Assembly (NCBI GenBank): GCA_043424675.1
Contig: JBHWPB010000013.1
Coordinates: forward strand, 1 to 24,537
Direction: 5' to 3'
Length of the DNA stretch: 24,537 nucleotides
From: JBHWPB01 sp043424675
GTDB taxonomy: Bacteria > Bacillota > Bacilli > Lactobacillales > Carnobacteriaceae_A
Positions 8,656-16,100 of this stretch are shown here, piece after piece (the first letter of the stretch is position 1; every line of letters starts with the position of its first letter). The notes below the pieces were generated by a model. The model saw nothing but the letters and a program-made list of their open reading frames with translations, did not search any database and was not told where the DNA came from. A program made the position numbers and the translations under genes.

Positions 8656-11049
8656 CTATTCATCCAATTCATAGGGCGAGAGACCTTCCATACCAATCAG
8701 TGCCGGAACACTATCATCTTCTACCATTTTTGGAGTCAAGCGATAGCTTTCTACATATTTTTCTTCTACTAGGACGCTCTCTTCCACTTCTTCATCTCCT
8801 AAGGTAATCAAACGCTCTTTGAGAGATGTTTTGCGGTGATTCTCATTATTTTGGATTGCCATCTGATAAGCGTTCACATCCCCGCACAGAATAAGATAAT
8901 CACTCGCACGCGTGACTGCAGTGTATAAAATATTTTTCTTTAACATACGATAATAATTTTTAACTAAGGGTAAAATAACCATTTTAAACTCACTGCCCTG
9001 AGCTTTATGTATGGAGATACAGTAGCCTAAAGTAATTTTATTCCAATCATCCCTAGGGTACACCACCTCGTTGCGATCGAAAGCAATGACCATTTCGTCT
9101 TTTTTACTTTCCGTATATTTTCCCTTTACGATACTTACAATCTTACCAATGTCTCCATTAAACACATTCTGCTCAGGTTCATTTACGAGCTGAAGAACCT
9201 TATCTCCAATTCGATAATGATGTTTTCCATACTGAACCTCTTTTTGTTTCTGGCTCGTTAAGGGATTAAACACTTCTTGAAGGGTATCATTTAAAGCATC
9301 TATGCCTGCTTGTCCTTTATACATAGGAGCAAGGACTTGAATATCCTCATCAGTAAACCCCTTCTTAATACCTTGTTCAACAATCTGAGAGACAGCTTCT
9401 GTGATTTGATGAGGAGGAAAAGGAAGAAACGAACGGTCTCCTTGGTTTTCAATCAAATCTTCTGTAATATTATCATTTTTTATGTCTCTCGCTAATAGAG
9501 GGATTGTCGAGTTTTCGTCTTGGCGATAAATCTCTGTAAGCTCAGCTTTAGGCAGCTGTTGACTCTGGATTAAGTCATTAAAAACTTGTCCAGGACCGAC
9601 AGAAGGAAGCTGGTCTTTGTCTCCTACTAGGATAACTTTCATGCCTGGAGGTATAGATTGGAGCAATTGCTCAAACAACCACGTGTCAACCATCGACATT
9701 TCATCAATGATCAAAAGCTCGCCGTTAATCATTTCTTTTTCTGAGACATAATTTTCCTGGTTCTCCTGTCCGGTCAATCCCAACAAACTGTGGATGGTCC
9801 GGGAAGGAAGCTCTGTCGTTTCACTCATCTTTTTAGCTGCTCTGCCTGTTGGCGCAGATAAAACTACAGGAAAAGGGTCGTCTTGATAATCTTCTCTATC
9901 GAGGGAGAGGTCGTTCAAGTCAGCGTAAATAGACACAATCCCTTTGATAACTGTTGTTTTTCCAGTCCCTGGTCCTCCGGTTAAAATAAAAATATTTTCA
10001 TTGAGTGCCTCACGGATAGCATCCTTTTGTGACTCTCCGTAACGAATCCCTTCTGCTTTCTCTACTTTAGCTATTGCTTTATCCAGCGTCTTAGTTTTGT
10101 GTGTTCTATCCAAGCCATCTTCCTGTATCTCTTTTAAGTTCATCGCAATATTCCACTCAGATTCATAGAGATAAGGAAGGTAGACTTTATCTTCTTCTAT
10201 ACGAAGCTGGTCTTCAGATACTAAGTTCTCTATCGCTTCTTCCATCAAAGAGGTGTCGATGAGAAAAGAACGACTTTTTTCAAGTACCTCACGACATTCT
10301 GTTAAGACAGAATCTTTGGTAATATGAGTATGCCCGTCTCGAAATGTTAATGTATAAACAGCATAATATATCCCTGCCTGAATCCTCGAAGGCGAATCTG
10401 ACTCAATCCCTAAGCTTTCCGCCATATCATCAGCTCGACCAAAGCCAAGATTAGGGATATTTTCAATGAGTTTGTAAGGATTTGTATTGATTACGTCCAG
10501 GGTTTCATCTTTGTATTTCCCATATATTTCATAAGCCATTCGATTAGAGAGCCCTATTTTATTTAATTTTAGAATGATATGATCCATCCCCTGCTCTTCT
10601 TCTAAAACTTCAATTATTTTATTTTTTCTCCGCTTTGTCACATGTTCGATATTATCGAGACACTCTGGTTCTTCCATAATTTTTTCTATCGTGCGTTCCC
10701 CTAAATTATCTACAATACTCTCTGCTGTCACCCTGCCGATTCCCGTAAATTGGGGCCCTGACAAGTATGAAATAAGAGCTGCTTTAGAAGAAGGGGTTTC
10801 CTGCTTATAACGATCAGAGCGAAACTGCTCCCCGTACTTTGGGTGATCGACCAACGCTCCTATAAAACGATAAGGAACACCTTCTTTTATATCCCCAAAA
10901 TTTCCAGTGATGACAATTTCATCACCTTCATATTGAGTATTTGTCTCCTCAATTTCGACAAGCATAACTTTATAAAAATTTTCATTATTTTCAAAAAAAA
11001 GAGCTTGAAGCTCTCCCACTATATAATCTTCATTCTCATACTCAACCAT
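8656..11049 (-). CDS. recD2: SF1B 5'-3' DNA helicase RecD2
   Basis: RecD2 is an ATP-dependent helicase of RecBC-less bacteria that helps forks and repair. From the chosen start it has 797 residues. An N-terminal OB and helix-hairpin-helix region (for example QFTGIGRVTAESIV) precedes the motor. Walker A is GGPGTGKTT at 358-366, motif II is IDEMSMVD, and late motifs are GYCISIHKAQGSEF and TAVTRAS. A longer frame begins at GTG 11068-11070, but its seven extra codons include the AAGGGGGG binding site, so ATG 11047-11049 is preferred. B. subtilis keeps a TPR gene (yrrB) between mnmA and recD2; it is absent here. Confidence 0.95.
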   Translation of the reverse strand: MVEYENEDYIVGELQALFFENNENFYKVMLVEIEETNTQYEGDEIVITGNFGDIKEGVPYRFIGALVDHPKYGEQFRSDRYKQETPSSKAALISYLSGPQFTGIGRVTAESIVDNLGERTIEKIMEEPECLDNIEHVTKRRKNKIIEVLEEEQGMDHIILKLNKIGLSNRMAYEIYGKYKDETLDVINTNPYKLIENIPNLGFGRADDMAESLGIESDSPSRIQAGIYYAVYTLTFRDGHTHITKDSVLTECREVLEKSRSFLIDTSLMEEAIENLVSEDQLRIEEDKVYLPYLYESEWNIAMNLKEIQEDGLDRTHKTKTLDKAIAKVEKAEGIRYGESQKDAIREALNENIFILTGGPGTGKTTVIKGIVSIYADLNDLSLDREDYQDDPFPVVLSAPTGRAAKKMSETTELPSRTIHSLLGLTGQENQENYVSEKEMINGELLIIDEMSMVDTWLFEQLLQSIPPGMKVILVGDKDQLPSVGPGQVFNDLIQSQQLPKAELTEIYRQDENSTIPLLARDIKNDNITEDLIENQGDRSFLPFPPHQITEAVSQIVEQGIKKGFTDEDIQVLAPMYKGQAGIDALNDTLQEVFNPLTSQKQKEVQYGKHHYRIGDKVLQLVNEPEQNVFNGDIGKIVSIVKGKYTESKKDEMVIAFDRNEVVYPRDDWNKITLGYCISIHKAQGSEFKMVILPLVKNYYRMLKKNILYTAVTRASDYLILCGDVNAYQMAIQNNENHRKTSLKERLITLGDEEVEESVLVEEKYVESYRLTPKMVEDDSVPALIGMEGLSPYELDE

Positions 11050-11075
11050 ATAAGCCCCCCTTTTTAACACACCTT

Positions 11076-11104
11076 AATATACCAAAAAAAAGAGTATGTG
11101 ACAA
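11076..11104 (-). promoter_or_regulatory. Promoter of recD2 (and probably yitT)
   Basis: Minus-strand -35 TTGTCA (11099-11104), a 17-base T-rich spacer and -10 TATATT (11076-11081) lie about 27 bases before the recD2 start codon. Confidence 0.75.
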
Positions 11105-11301
11105 AAGCCAATGTGTGACACAGGGTGCCTTGAAGAGGAGCATATTTACGTCCAACAGCTGTAAAAAAATCTGGTATTTTCACGAACCCTTTACTTCTTT
11201 CGTTCTTTGGATTCAGATTAAAGCTAACACCTGTTGAACAATCTAAGTAGGATCGTTCGCCTTCATTCACACGATATAAATTAAAAAAGGAAACCTCTTT
11301 A
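11105..11301. other. Gap without a supported gene
   Basis: The recD2-mnmA interval (11050-11393) holds the recD2 promoter and an IS-like hairpin but no gene I can support. A 68-codon minus frame (11064-11270) crosses the recD2 promoter, lacks a good ribosome binding site and matches no family I know. Part of it (minus strand, about 11150-11265) has a protein-like composition, so a decayed gene or IS fragment is possible. Confidence 0.4.
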
Positions 11302-11350
11302 TGTAGTGAACCCCAAAAGTTAGAATTTCACTCTAACTTTTGGGGGCACA
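11302..11350. repeat. Inverted-repeat hairpin resembling abutted IS3-family ends
   Basis: A perfect 14-bp inverted repeat, CCCCAAAAGTTAGA (11311-11324) and its complement (11332-11345), is separated by seven bases. The outer edges begin TGT and end ACA. The CCCCAAAAGTTAGA core resembles the terminal repeats I recall for many Firmicutes IS3-family elements, so this may be an internally deleted IS. No transposase remains, and no target duplication is obvious. There is no T run after either arm, so it is not a classic terminator, although it follows the mnmA stop. Confidence 0.55.
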
Positions 11351-11393
11351 TCATTTAAGGCTTCCCTTATTACAATCTCAATCGTTGTCTTCC

Positions 11394-12515
11394 TTATACA
11401 TACTGAAGTGCTTCTTCTTCATTATAAGCAACATCAATAGTGGCACCGCCTAAACACTCTGATCCGTCATAGAATACAACAGATTGACCTGGTGTAATAG
11501 CTCTTTCAGCTTTATCAAAGACCACTTTAGCCTCTGTGCGGTCATCGTTAAGATAGACAGTAGCGCCCACATCGTCTTGGCGATATCTGAATTGTACCGT
11601 ACAGTGGAACTTATTAGGTATTTCATGAGGATTTATAAATGAAACCTCACTTGCATCAAGTGTTGTCGCATATAGCTTCTCATGGTGATAGCCTTGACCA
11701 ACATAGAGAATATTCTCTTCTTGGTCTTTTCCAACGACGAACCATGGTTCATTAGAGTCTTTTCCGCCACCAATTCCAAGGCCGCGTCTTTGTCCAATGG
11801 TATAATACATGAGACCAGCATGTTCGCCCATCTCTTCACCATCATAAGTCATCATTTTTCCAGGTTTTGCTGGAAGGAACTCAGATAGGAATGCATTGAA
11901 GTCACGTTCACCGATGAAGCAGATTCCTGTAGAATCTTTTTTATTGGCTGTAGCCAAACCAGCTTCTTCAGCAATACGACGCACTTCGCTTTTCTCCATC
12001 CCGCCCAGTGGAAACAATACATTTGATAATTGATCTTGGCTGAGTTGGTTTAAGAAATAAGTTTGATCTTTACTTTCATCCACCCCCCGTAAAAGATGGA
12101 CATAGCCATCTTCATCATGTTCTACTTGGGCATAGTGGCCAGTAGCAACATAATCGGCCCCAATTTCTTGTGCATAATCTAAAAAAGCTTTAAATTTAAT
12201 TTCTTTGTTACACATCACATCTGGGTTAGGTGTTCTATTCTTTTTATATTCATCGAGGAAGTAAGTGAAGACTTTGTCCCAATATTCTTTTTCAAAATTG
12301 ACTGAATAATAAGGGATGCCAATTTGATCTGCGACAAGCGCCACGTCATTGTAATCTAACGTTGCTGTACAGACCCCTCTTTCATCGGTATCGTCCCAGT
12401 TTTTCATAAAAATACCGATAACGTCATAGCCTTGTTCTTTGAGTAAGAGTGCAGCAACGGACGAGTCTACTCCACCGCTCATCCCAATCACTACTTTTTT
12501 GTTAGTATCTAGCAT
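11394..12515 (-). CDS. mnmA: tRNA-uridine 2-sulfurtransferase MnmA
   Basis: MnmA adenylates and thiolates U34 of Lys, Glu and Gln tRNAs to make s2U, using persulfide sulfur from a cysteine desulfurase. The 373 residues carry the PP-loop SGGVDS at 13-18, the first catalytic cysteine C102 in MCNKEIKF, and the persulfide cysteine C199 in TGICFIGERDF, followed by the C-terminal beta-barrel. ATG follows a modest GGTGA site. A promoter at 12591-12619 gives it independent expression. The cysteine desulfurase likely to supply its sulfur is three genes upstream; in B. subtilis the pair yrvO-mnmA is adjacent. Confidence 0.97.
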   Translation of the reverse strand: MLDTNKKVVIGMSGGVDSSVAALLLKEQGYDVIGIFMKNWDDTDERGVCTATLDYNDVALVADQIGIPYYSVNFEKEYWDKVFTYFLDEYKKNRTPNPDVMCNKEIKFKAFLDYAQEIGADYVATGHYAQVEHDEDGYVHLLRGVDESKDQTYFLNQLSQDQLSNVLFPLGGMEKSEVRRIAEEAGLATANKKDSTGICFIGERDFNAFLSEFLPAKPGKMMTYDGEEMGEHAGLMYYTIGQRRGLGIGGGKDSNEPWFVVGKDQEENILYVGQGYHHEKLYATTLDASEVSFINPHEIPNKFHCTVQFRYRQDDVGATVYLNDDRTEAKVVFDKAERAITPGQSVVFYDGSECLGGATIDVAYNEEEALQYV

Positions 12516-12590
12516 TTTGTGTCACCATCATTTCTATTAGATTTTTGCTTGAAAATCCACGATTTGAAGGTCGTTTTTTCAGCATCACCA

Positions 12591-12619
12591 ATCATACTAC
12601 TTTTTAGTAAGTAATTCAA
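12591..12619 (-). promoter_or_regulatory. Promoter of mnmA
   Basis: Minus-strand -35 TTGAAT (12614-12619), a 17-base spacer and -10 TATGAT (12591-12596), giving a leader of about 70 bases. Confidence 0.7.
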
Positions 12620-12651
12620 GTTCTTAGTTCTTTTTATAACTTTTTATTTAA

Positions 12652-14475
12652 TCAGACATCAATTTCCGTCTCTTCATTTAAAATATCTAAGTCGGGGAAC
12701 AAACTGTCCAAGAGATGCATAGTCAAGCGGACGCCTTTCCCTTCCGCTACAAACATATGCGCATACATGCCCGGATTAGCATTTCCTTCTAAAAAATGAT
12801 AACCAGGGTTACTGATAGTGGATGGCGTCTGGTGATCGGGAATAATCAGATCAATTCCGCAGACTTTTGCATCAAGTGTTCGGGTGATTTCTTCTGCTAC
12901 CTTTATATAAGAATCATCCATTTCATCTAAGAAACTGATGGAGTCTCCTCCTGTAGATATATTCGAGTTTTCTCGCAGATAAACTACTTCATCCTTCTCC
13001 GGTATGTAAGATGAATCAAAACCCTGTTGGGAAAGGGTCAGCTCCTCAACTTCTGCAATTTCTATTATTTCAAGCGGTGACCTGCCACCATAGCCTCTAT
13101 TGGCGTCTTTATTTTTTTTGCTGACTAATTCTTCGACGGTGTGTTCCCCGTCTCCTTTAACATTGGCGGGTACTCTTAACAGAACATCTCGACATTTGCC
13201 GTCTAGGACGAAAAAGCGGTATTCTACTCCAGAAATAAATTCTTCTATCAAGATGGTCGTGTCTTCTAAAAAAGCTCTCGCGATGGCTTGCTTAAAAGCT
13301 TCTTTCTCTCGAACTGGTTTGAAAATAGAAATACCGATCCCCTTATTAGTAGATTTTGGCTTGACCACTATTTCTTCACCTTTATAACGTTCGTAATCTC
13401 TCATCGCTTCTTCTGAACTGGTATACATTGAACCTTTAGGAACAGAGAAATTATTTTCTTCCAGCAAAAGTTTCGAAACATGTTTATTTTCCATGATGAT
13501 GGAAGAGATATAACTGACCAGTCCCGTTCGTGTTGCTTGTTGAACATATTCTGTTTTCCGATCTGCCTGCAAGCGCAGCAGATGATCATCTTCATCTAAA
13601 ATCTCGTAAGAAATCCCCATCCGGATAGCATCAAAGATGAGAATCTGAGTAGAAATTTCCATCTCTTCATAACCTTTGAGTTGATAGGGTTTTCTCCTCG
13701 CTGTCTGATAAAACTCTTTCAGTTTTCCAATGACTTCTTTTCTCTGTCTTTTTTCTTCAGATAAGAGGAAACCGCTATCCCATAATTTCTTCATCTGTTT
13801 TTGAGTTTCATCTGAAATATTTATTCTTTTAAAGAAAGAGGAGGTGTGGTCTAGCAGGTCCACAGAAGAGCCCTCCTCATAAAAAAGCAAAGAGAGCAGA
13901 ATATAATGAGAGACTTTCACCTTTTCAAAATCTATAGTCTCAGGTTCTCTATGGTCTAATCTAAATTGGACCTCTAGCAGAGAGTCCTTCGCTGTTACTC
14001 CGACAATTCCCAGTCTCTCGTAAAATTTCTCTGACAGGAGGCTGTAAACTGATTCTATCTGTCTGTAGAGGTCTTTTACCTCGATACTTTCTCTTATCCC
14101 TTCTGTTTCAATTTGAGACGTAAAGTTTTGAGGGAAGGAAAAGGAAAAATATATTCCTGACTCTTGGTCTTCTAAAAGAGAGTCTTTAGTCCATAAATAT
14201 TCGTCGTCATTGAGTGTTCTGATTGCTACTTCATGGACCGCTTGAAACGTCCGCACCGCTTCTTGAAAAGAATCTTTTGGACTGCTTCTGAAAATGATTT
14301 TTCCATTTTTTCCAAAGTTCAAGTAAGGATGGTCGTTCTGATTCTTAACTTTTTTAGATATAGGTTTTTGACTTACTTCCCCATTTTCATTGATTCGATA
14401 AGCCGTTTTAGAAATATTGAAGCTTCCTTCAGTCAATTTCTTTATACTTTTTTCTGACATCTCTTTTTTGAGCAT
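12652..14475 (-). CDS. GshF-like ATP-grasp ligase with a degenerate gamma-glutamylcysteine ligase domain
   Basis: This 607-residue protein is homologous along its length to the neighbouring GshF. Residues 263-598 align with GshF 419-754 without a gap (23 of 33 identical over the first 33) and keep the ATP-grasp motifs KPKSTNKGIGI (372-382), EEFISG (411-416), CGIDLI (539-544) and EGNANP (563-568). The N-terminal ligase domain is about 150 residues shorter, and aligned active-site residues are lost: GshF E22, E24, E58, E62, H143 and E282 become S22, T24, K56, I60, Y109 and Q170. It should therefore not make gamma-glutamylcysteine; the second-step ligase may be active. Start: an upstream TTG lies inside a terminator, so ATG 14473-14475, after AAGGTGG, was chosen. 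Substrate and function are unknown. Confidence 0.85.
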   Translation of the reverse strand: MLKKEMSEKSIKKLTEGSFNISKTAYRINENGEVSQKPISKKVKNQNDHPYLNFGKNGKIIFRSSPKDSFQEAVRTFQAVHEVAIRTLNDDEYLWTKDSLLEDQESGIYFSFSFPQNFTSQIETEGIRESIEVKDLYRQIESVYSLLSEKFYERLGIVGVTAKDSLLEVQFRLDHREPETIDFEKVKVSHYILLSLLFYEEGSSVDLLDHTSSFFKRINISDETQKQMKKLWDSGFLLSEEKRQRKEVIGKLKEFYQTARRKPYQLKGYEEMEISTQILIFDAIRMGISYEILDEDDHLLRLQADRKTEYVQQATRTGLVSYISSIIMENKHVSKLLLEENNFSVPKGSMYTSSEEAMRDYERYKGEEIVVKPKSTNKGIGISIFKPVREKEAFKQAIARAFLEDTTILIEEFISGVEYRFFVLDGKCRDVLLRVPANVKGDGEHTVEELVSKKNKDANRGYGGRSPLEIIEIAEVEELTLSQQGFDSSYIPEKDEVVYLRENSNISTGGDSISFLDEMDDSYIKVAEEITRTLDAKVCGIDLIIPDHQTPSTISNPGYHFLEGNANPGMYAHMFVAEGKGVRLTMHLLDSLFPDLDILNEETEIDV

Positions 14476-14494
14476 ATTTCCACCTTCCAGATAT

Positions 14495-14525
14495 AAAAAA
14501 GCGGTTGAACAGCGTCTGTTCAACC
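14495..14525 (-). terminator. Intrinsic terminator between DUF1831 and the GshF-like gene
   Basis: On the minus strand a perfect 10-bp stem GGTTGAACAG/CTGTTCAACC (14516-14525 with 14503-14512) with a 3-base loop is followed by GC and six T (14495-14500). It lies five bases past the DUF1831 stop and ends about 20 bases before the next start codon. Confidence 0.9.
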
Positions 14526-14530
14526 CTTTC

Positions 14531-14869
14531 TCATTCTTTTATAAGCACCTGTTCATCCACTAAACCTTCGAGAATTGTTTGGGCTTTCTCACGGTTTTCA
14601 GCATATCGGTCATTGTTTGACATATCTAATTTTTTAAGACCCTTAGAGTTTGTGGTGCTTATTTTTAATTTTTCGATATTTTTATCTACAGTGATTTTCA
14701 GTAATGGAGAATTCGTATCCGTCGCGAATGCTCCTAAAGAGCGTTCCAACCTGAATTTTCCATTTTTGGACTCTGTAAACCCATTATCACGTAAAGTATA
14801 CCTCTTAGCATCAGGATGCAAAGAATACCTGCCTTCAACGCCAGGGACAGAAATTTTATTGTTTGCCAT
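14531..14869 (-). CDS. DUF1831 family protein
   Basis: A 112-residue soluble protein. The pattern YSLHPDAKRYTLRDNGFTES, then GKFRLERSL, LLKITVDKNIEKLKISTT and NSKGLKKLDM fits DUF1831, a Lactobacillales family usually encoded next to a cysteine desulfurase and mnmA. A role in sulfur transfer or tRNA thiolation is suggested by this context only; the protein has no cysteine, so it cannot carry a persulfide itself. ATG follows GAGGTGAG. It has its own promoter in the 67-base gap after the cysteine desulfurase and is closed by a strong terminator. Confidence 0.85.
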   Translation of the reverse strand: MANNKISVPGVEGRYSLHPDAKRYTLRDNGFTESKNGKFRLERSLGAFATDTNSPLLKITVDKNIEKLKISTTNSKGLKKLDMSNNDRYAENREKAQTILEGLVDEQVLIKE

Positions 14870-14889
14870 TATCTCACCTCGTTTTTGAT

Positions 14890-14918
14890 ATTATAATGAA
14901 ATCCCTCTCTAAACTCAA
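14890..14918 (-). promoter_or_regulatory. Promoter of the DUF1831 gene
   Basis: Minus-strand -35 TTGAGT (14913-14918), a 17-base spacer and a consensus -10 TATAAT (14890-14895). The predicted start, near 14883, leaves a leader of only about 14 bases, just enough for the ribosome binding site. Confidence 0.75.
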
Positions 14919-14936
14919 CTGAACTCCCTGTCATTC

Positions 14937-16079
14937 CTACTCTATAATATCTTTTATCGCTTCAATAAATATTTCTATATCCTCTTCTTCATTTCCGAGA
15001 CCAAAACTGAGACGGATAGATTCTGAGATCCGTGGACTGGCTTCTCCAAACATCGCAACGAGTACATGACTCGGGTCGATATTTCCAGCGGTACATGCCG
15101 AACCAGCTGAAAGGGAGATACCTCGTAAGTCGAGTTGGATTAAAAGCTGTTCCGAATTTATGCCTGGAAGATAAAGATTTAAGATGTGACCAACCGTCTC
15201 TTCCTCCTCTCTACTTCCGTTGACTTCATAGGAGATATCACTCTTGTCCAACTCTTTTAAAAATGTCTTTCTATAATCTAACATTGCTTGACGTCTTTCT
15301 CCTTGGTTATCTTGGGCAATTTCTACAGCCTTTTGAAAACCTGCGATAGCAGGAACATTTTCTGTTCCTGCACGCTTTTTGATTTCCTGATCTCCTCCAA
15401 CAATATAACTTGGAAGATTGATGCCTTCTCTGATATATAAGAATCCGATTCCTTTTGGTCCATTAATCTTATGAGCAGAGACAGATAATAAATCGATATG
15501 ATCTCTTTCAACATCAATCTCCATAAGACCATAGGCTTGTACAGCATCAGTGTGGAAATAAGCATTGGAGTTTTCTTGGACTATTTCTCCTATCTTTTCA
15601 ACAGGCATCACGGTCCCCACTTCATTGTTCACGTACATGATAGAAACCAAAGTAGTATCTTCTCGCAGAGCTTCTGTTAAATCAGAGAGAGTAAGGCGTC
15701 CTTTTTCATCTACAGGAAGATAAGTGATTTCAAAACCTTCTGCTTCGAGAACCTTCATCGATTCTATAACAGCCTTATGTTCAATTTCTGTCGTCACAAT
15801 ATGCTTTCCTTCATCTTTTCTCATACGAGCCGTCTGTAAGATAGCAGTGTTATCGCTCTCAGTGCCGCCGCTCGTTATTGTGATTTCAGAAGCTTTGGCT
15901 CCGATACTTTTCGAAAATGTCTGTCTGGCTTGATTCAAAATATTTTTACTTTTCCGTCCCATTTGATGCGTGCTACTCGGGTTTCCAAAGAATTCTCTCA
16001 TTGCATGCTCCATAACGTCAATCACTTCACTGTTCATTGGAGTTGTTGCTGCATGATCGTAGTAAATTAACTGTGACAC
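14937..16079 (-). CDS. Cysteine desulfurase (IscS/NifS family, YrvO-like)
   Basis: A PLP enzyme that converts cysteine to alanine and holds the released sulfur as a persulfide for acceptors such as MnmA. The 380 residues show YYDHAATTP at the N-terminus, H101 in the IEHKAV motif that stacks on PLP, HTDAVQ, the PLP lysine K204 in SAHKINGPKG, and the catalytic C329 in SAGSACTAG. The GTG start lies seven bases after AGAGG. It follows gshF by 21 bases and is probably co-transcribed with it. Linkage to mnmA and lack of iscU/suf neighbours point to tRNA thiolation, as for B. subtilis YrvO. Confidence 0.95.
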   Translation of the reverse strand: MSQLIYYDHAATTPMNSEVIDVMEHAMREFFGNPSSTHQMGRKSKNILNQARQTFSKSIGAKASEITITSGGTESDNTAILQTARMRKDEGKHIVTTEIEHKAVIESMKVLEAEGFEITYLPVDEKGRLTLSDLTEALREDTTLVSIMYVNNEVGTVMPVEKIGEIVQENSNAYFHTDAVQAYGLMEIDVERDHIDLLSVSAHKINGPKGIGFLYIREGINLPSYIVGGDQEIKKRAGTENVPAIAGFQKAVEIAQDNQGERRQAMLDYRKTFLKELDKSDISYEVNGSREEEETVGHILNLYLPGINSEQLLIQLDLRGISLSAGSACTAGNIDPSHVLVAMFGEASPRISESIRLSFGLGNEEEDIEIFIEAIKDIIE

Positions 16080-16100
16080 AGTAAAACCTCTTTCTAATAT

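Noticed and set aside
11064..11270. 68-codon minus-strand frame upstream of recD2
   Set aside because: It crosses the recD2 promoter, lacks a ribosome binding site and matches no known family. A decayed fragment cannot be excluded, so the gap is only described.
12554..12577. Imperfect hairpin in the mnmA leader
   Set aside because: Pairing needs a mismatch and a bulge in an AT-rich stretch and matches no riboswitch I know.
14476..14523. TTG start that would give the GshF paralog 16 more residues
   Set aside because: These codons overlap the terminator hairpin and the ribosome binding site for the ATG at 14473-14475, and the extra residues have no counterpart in GshF.
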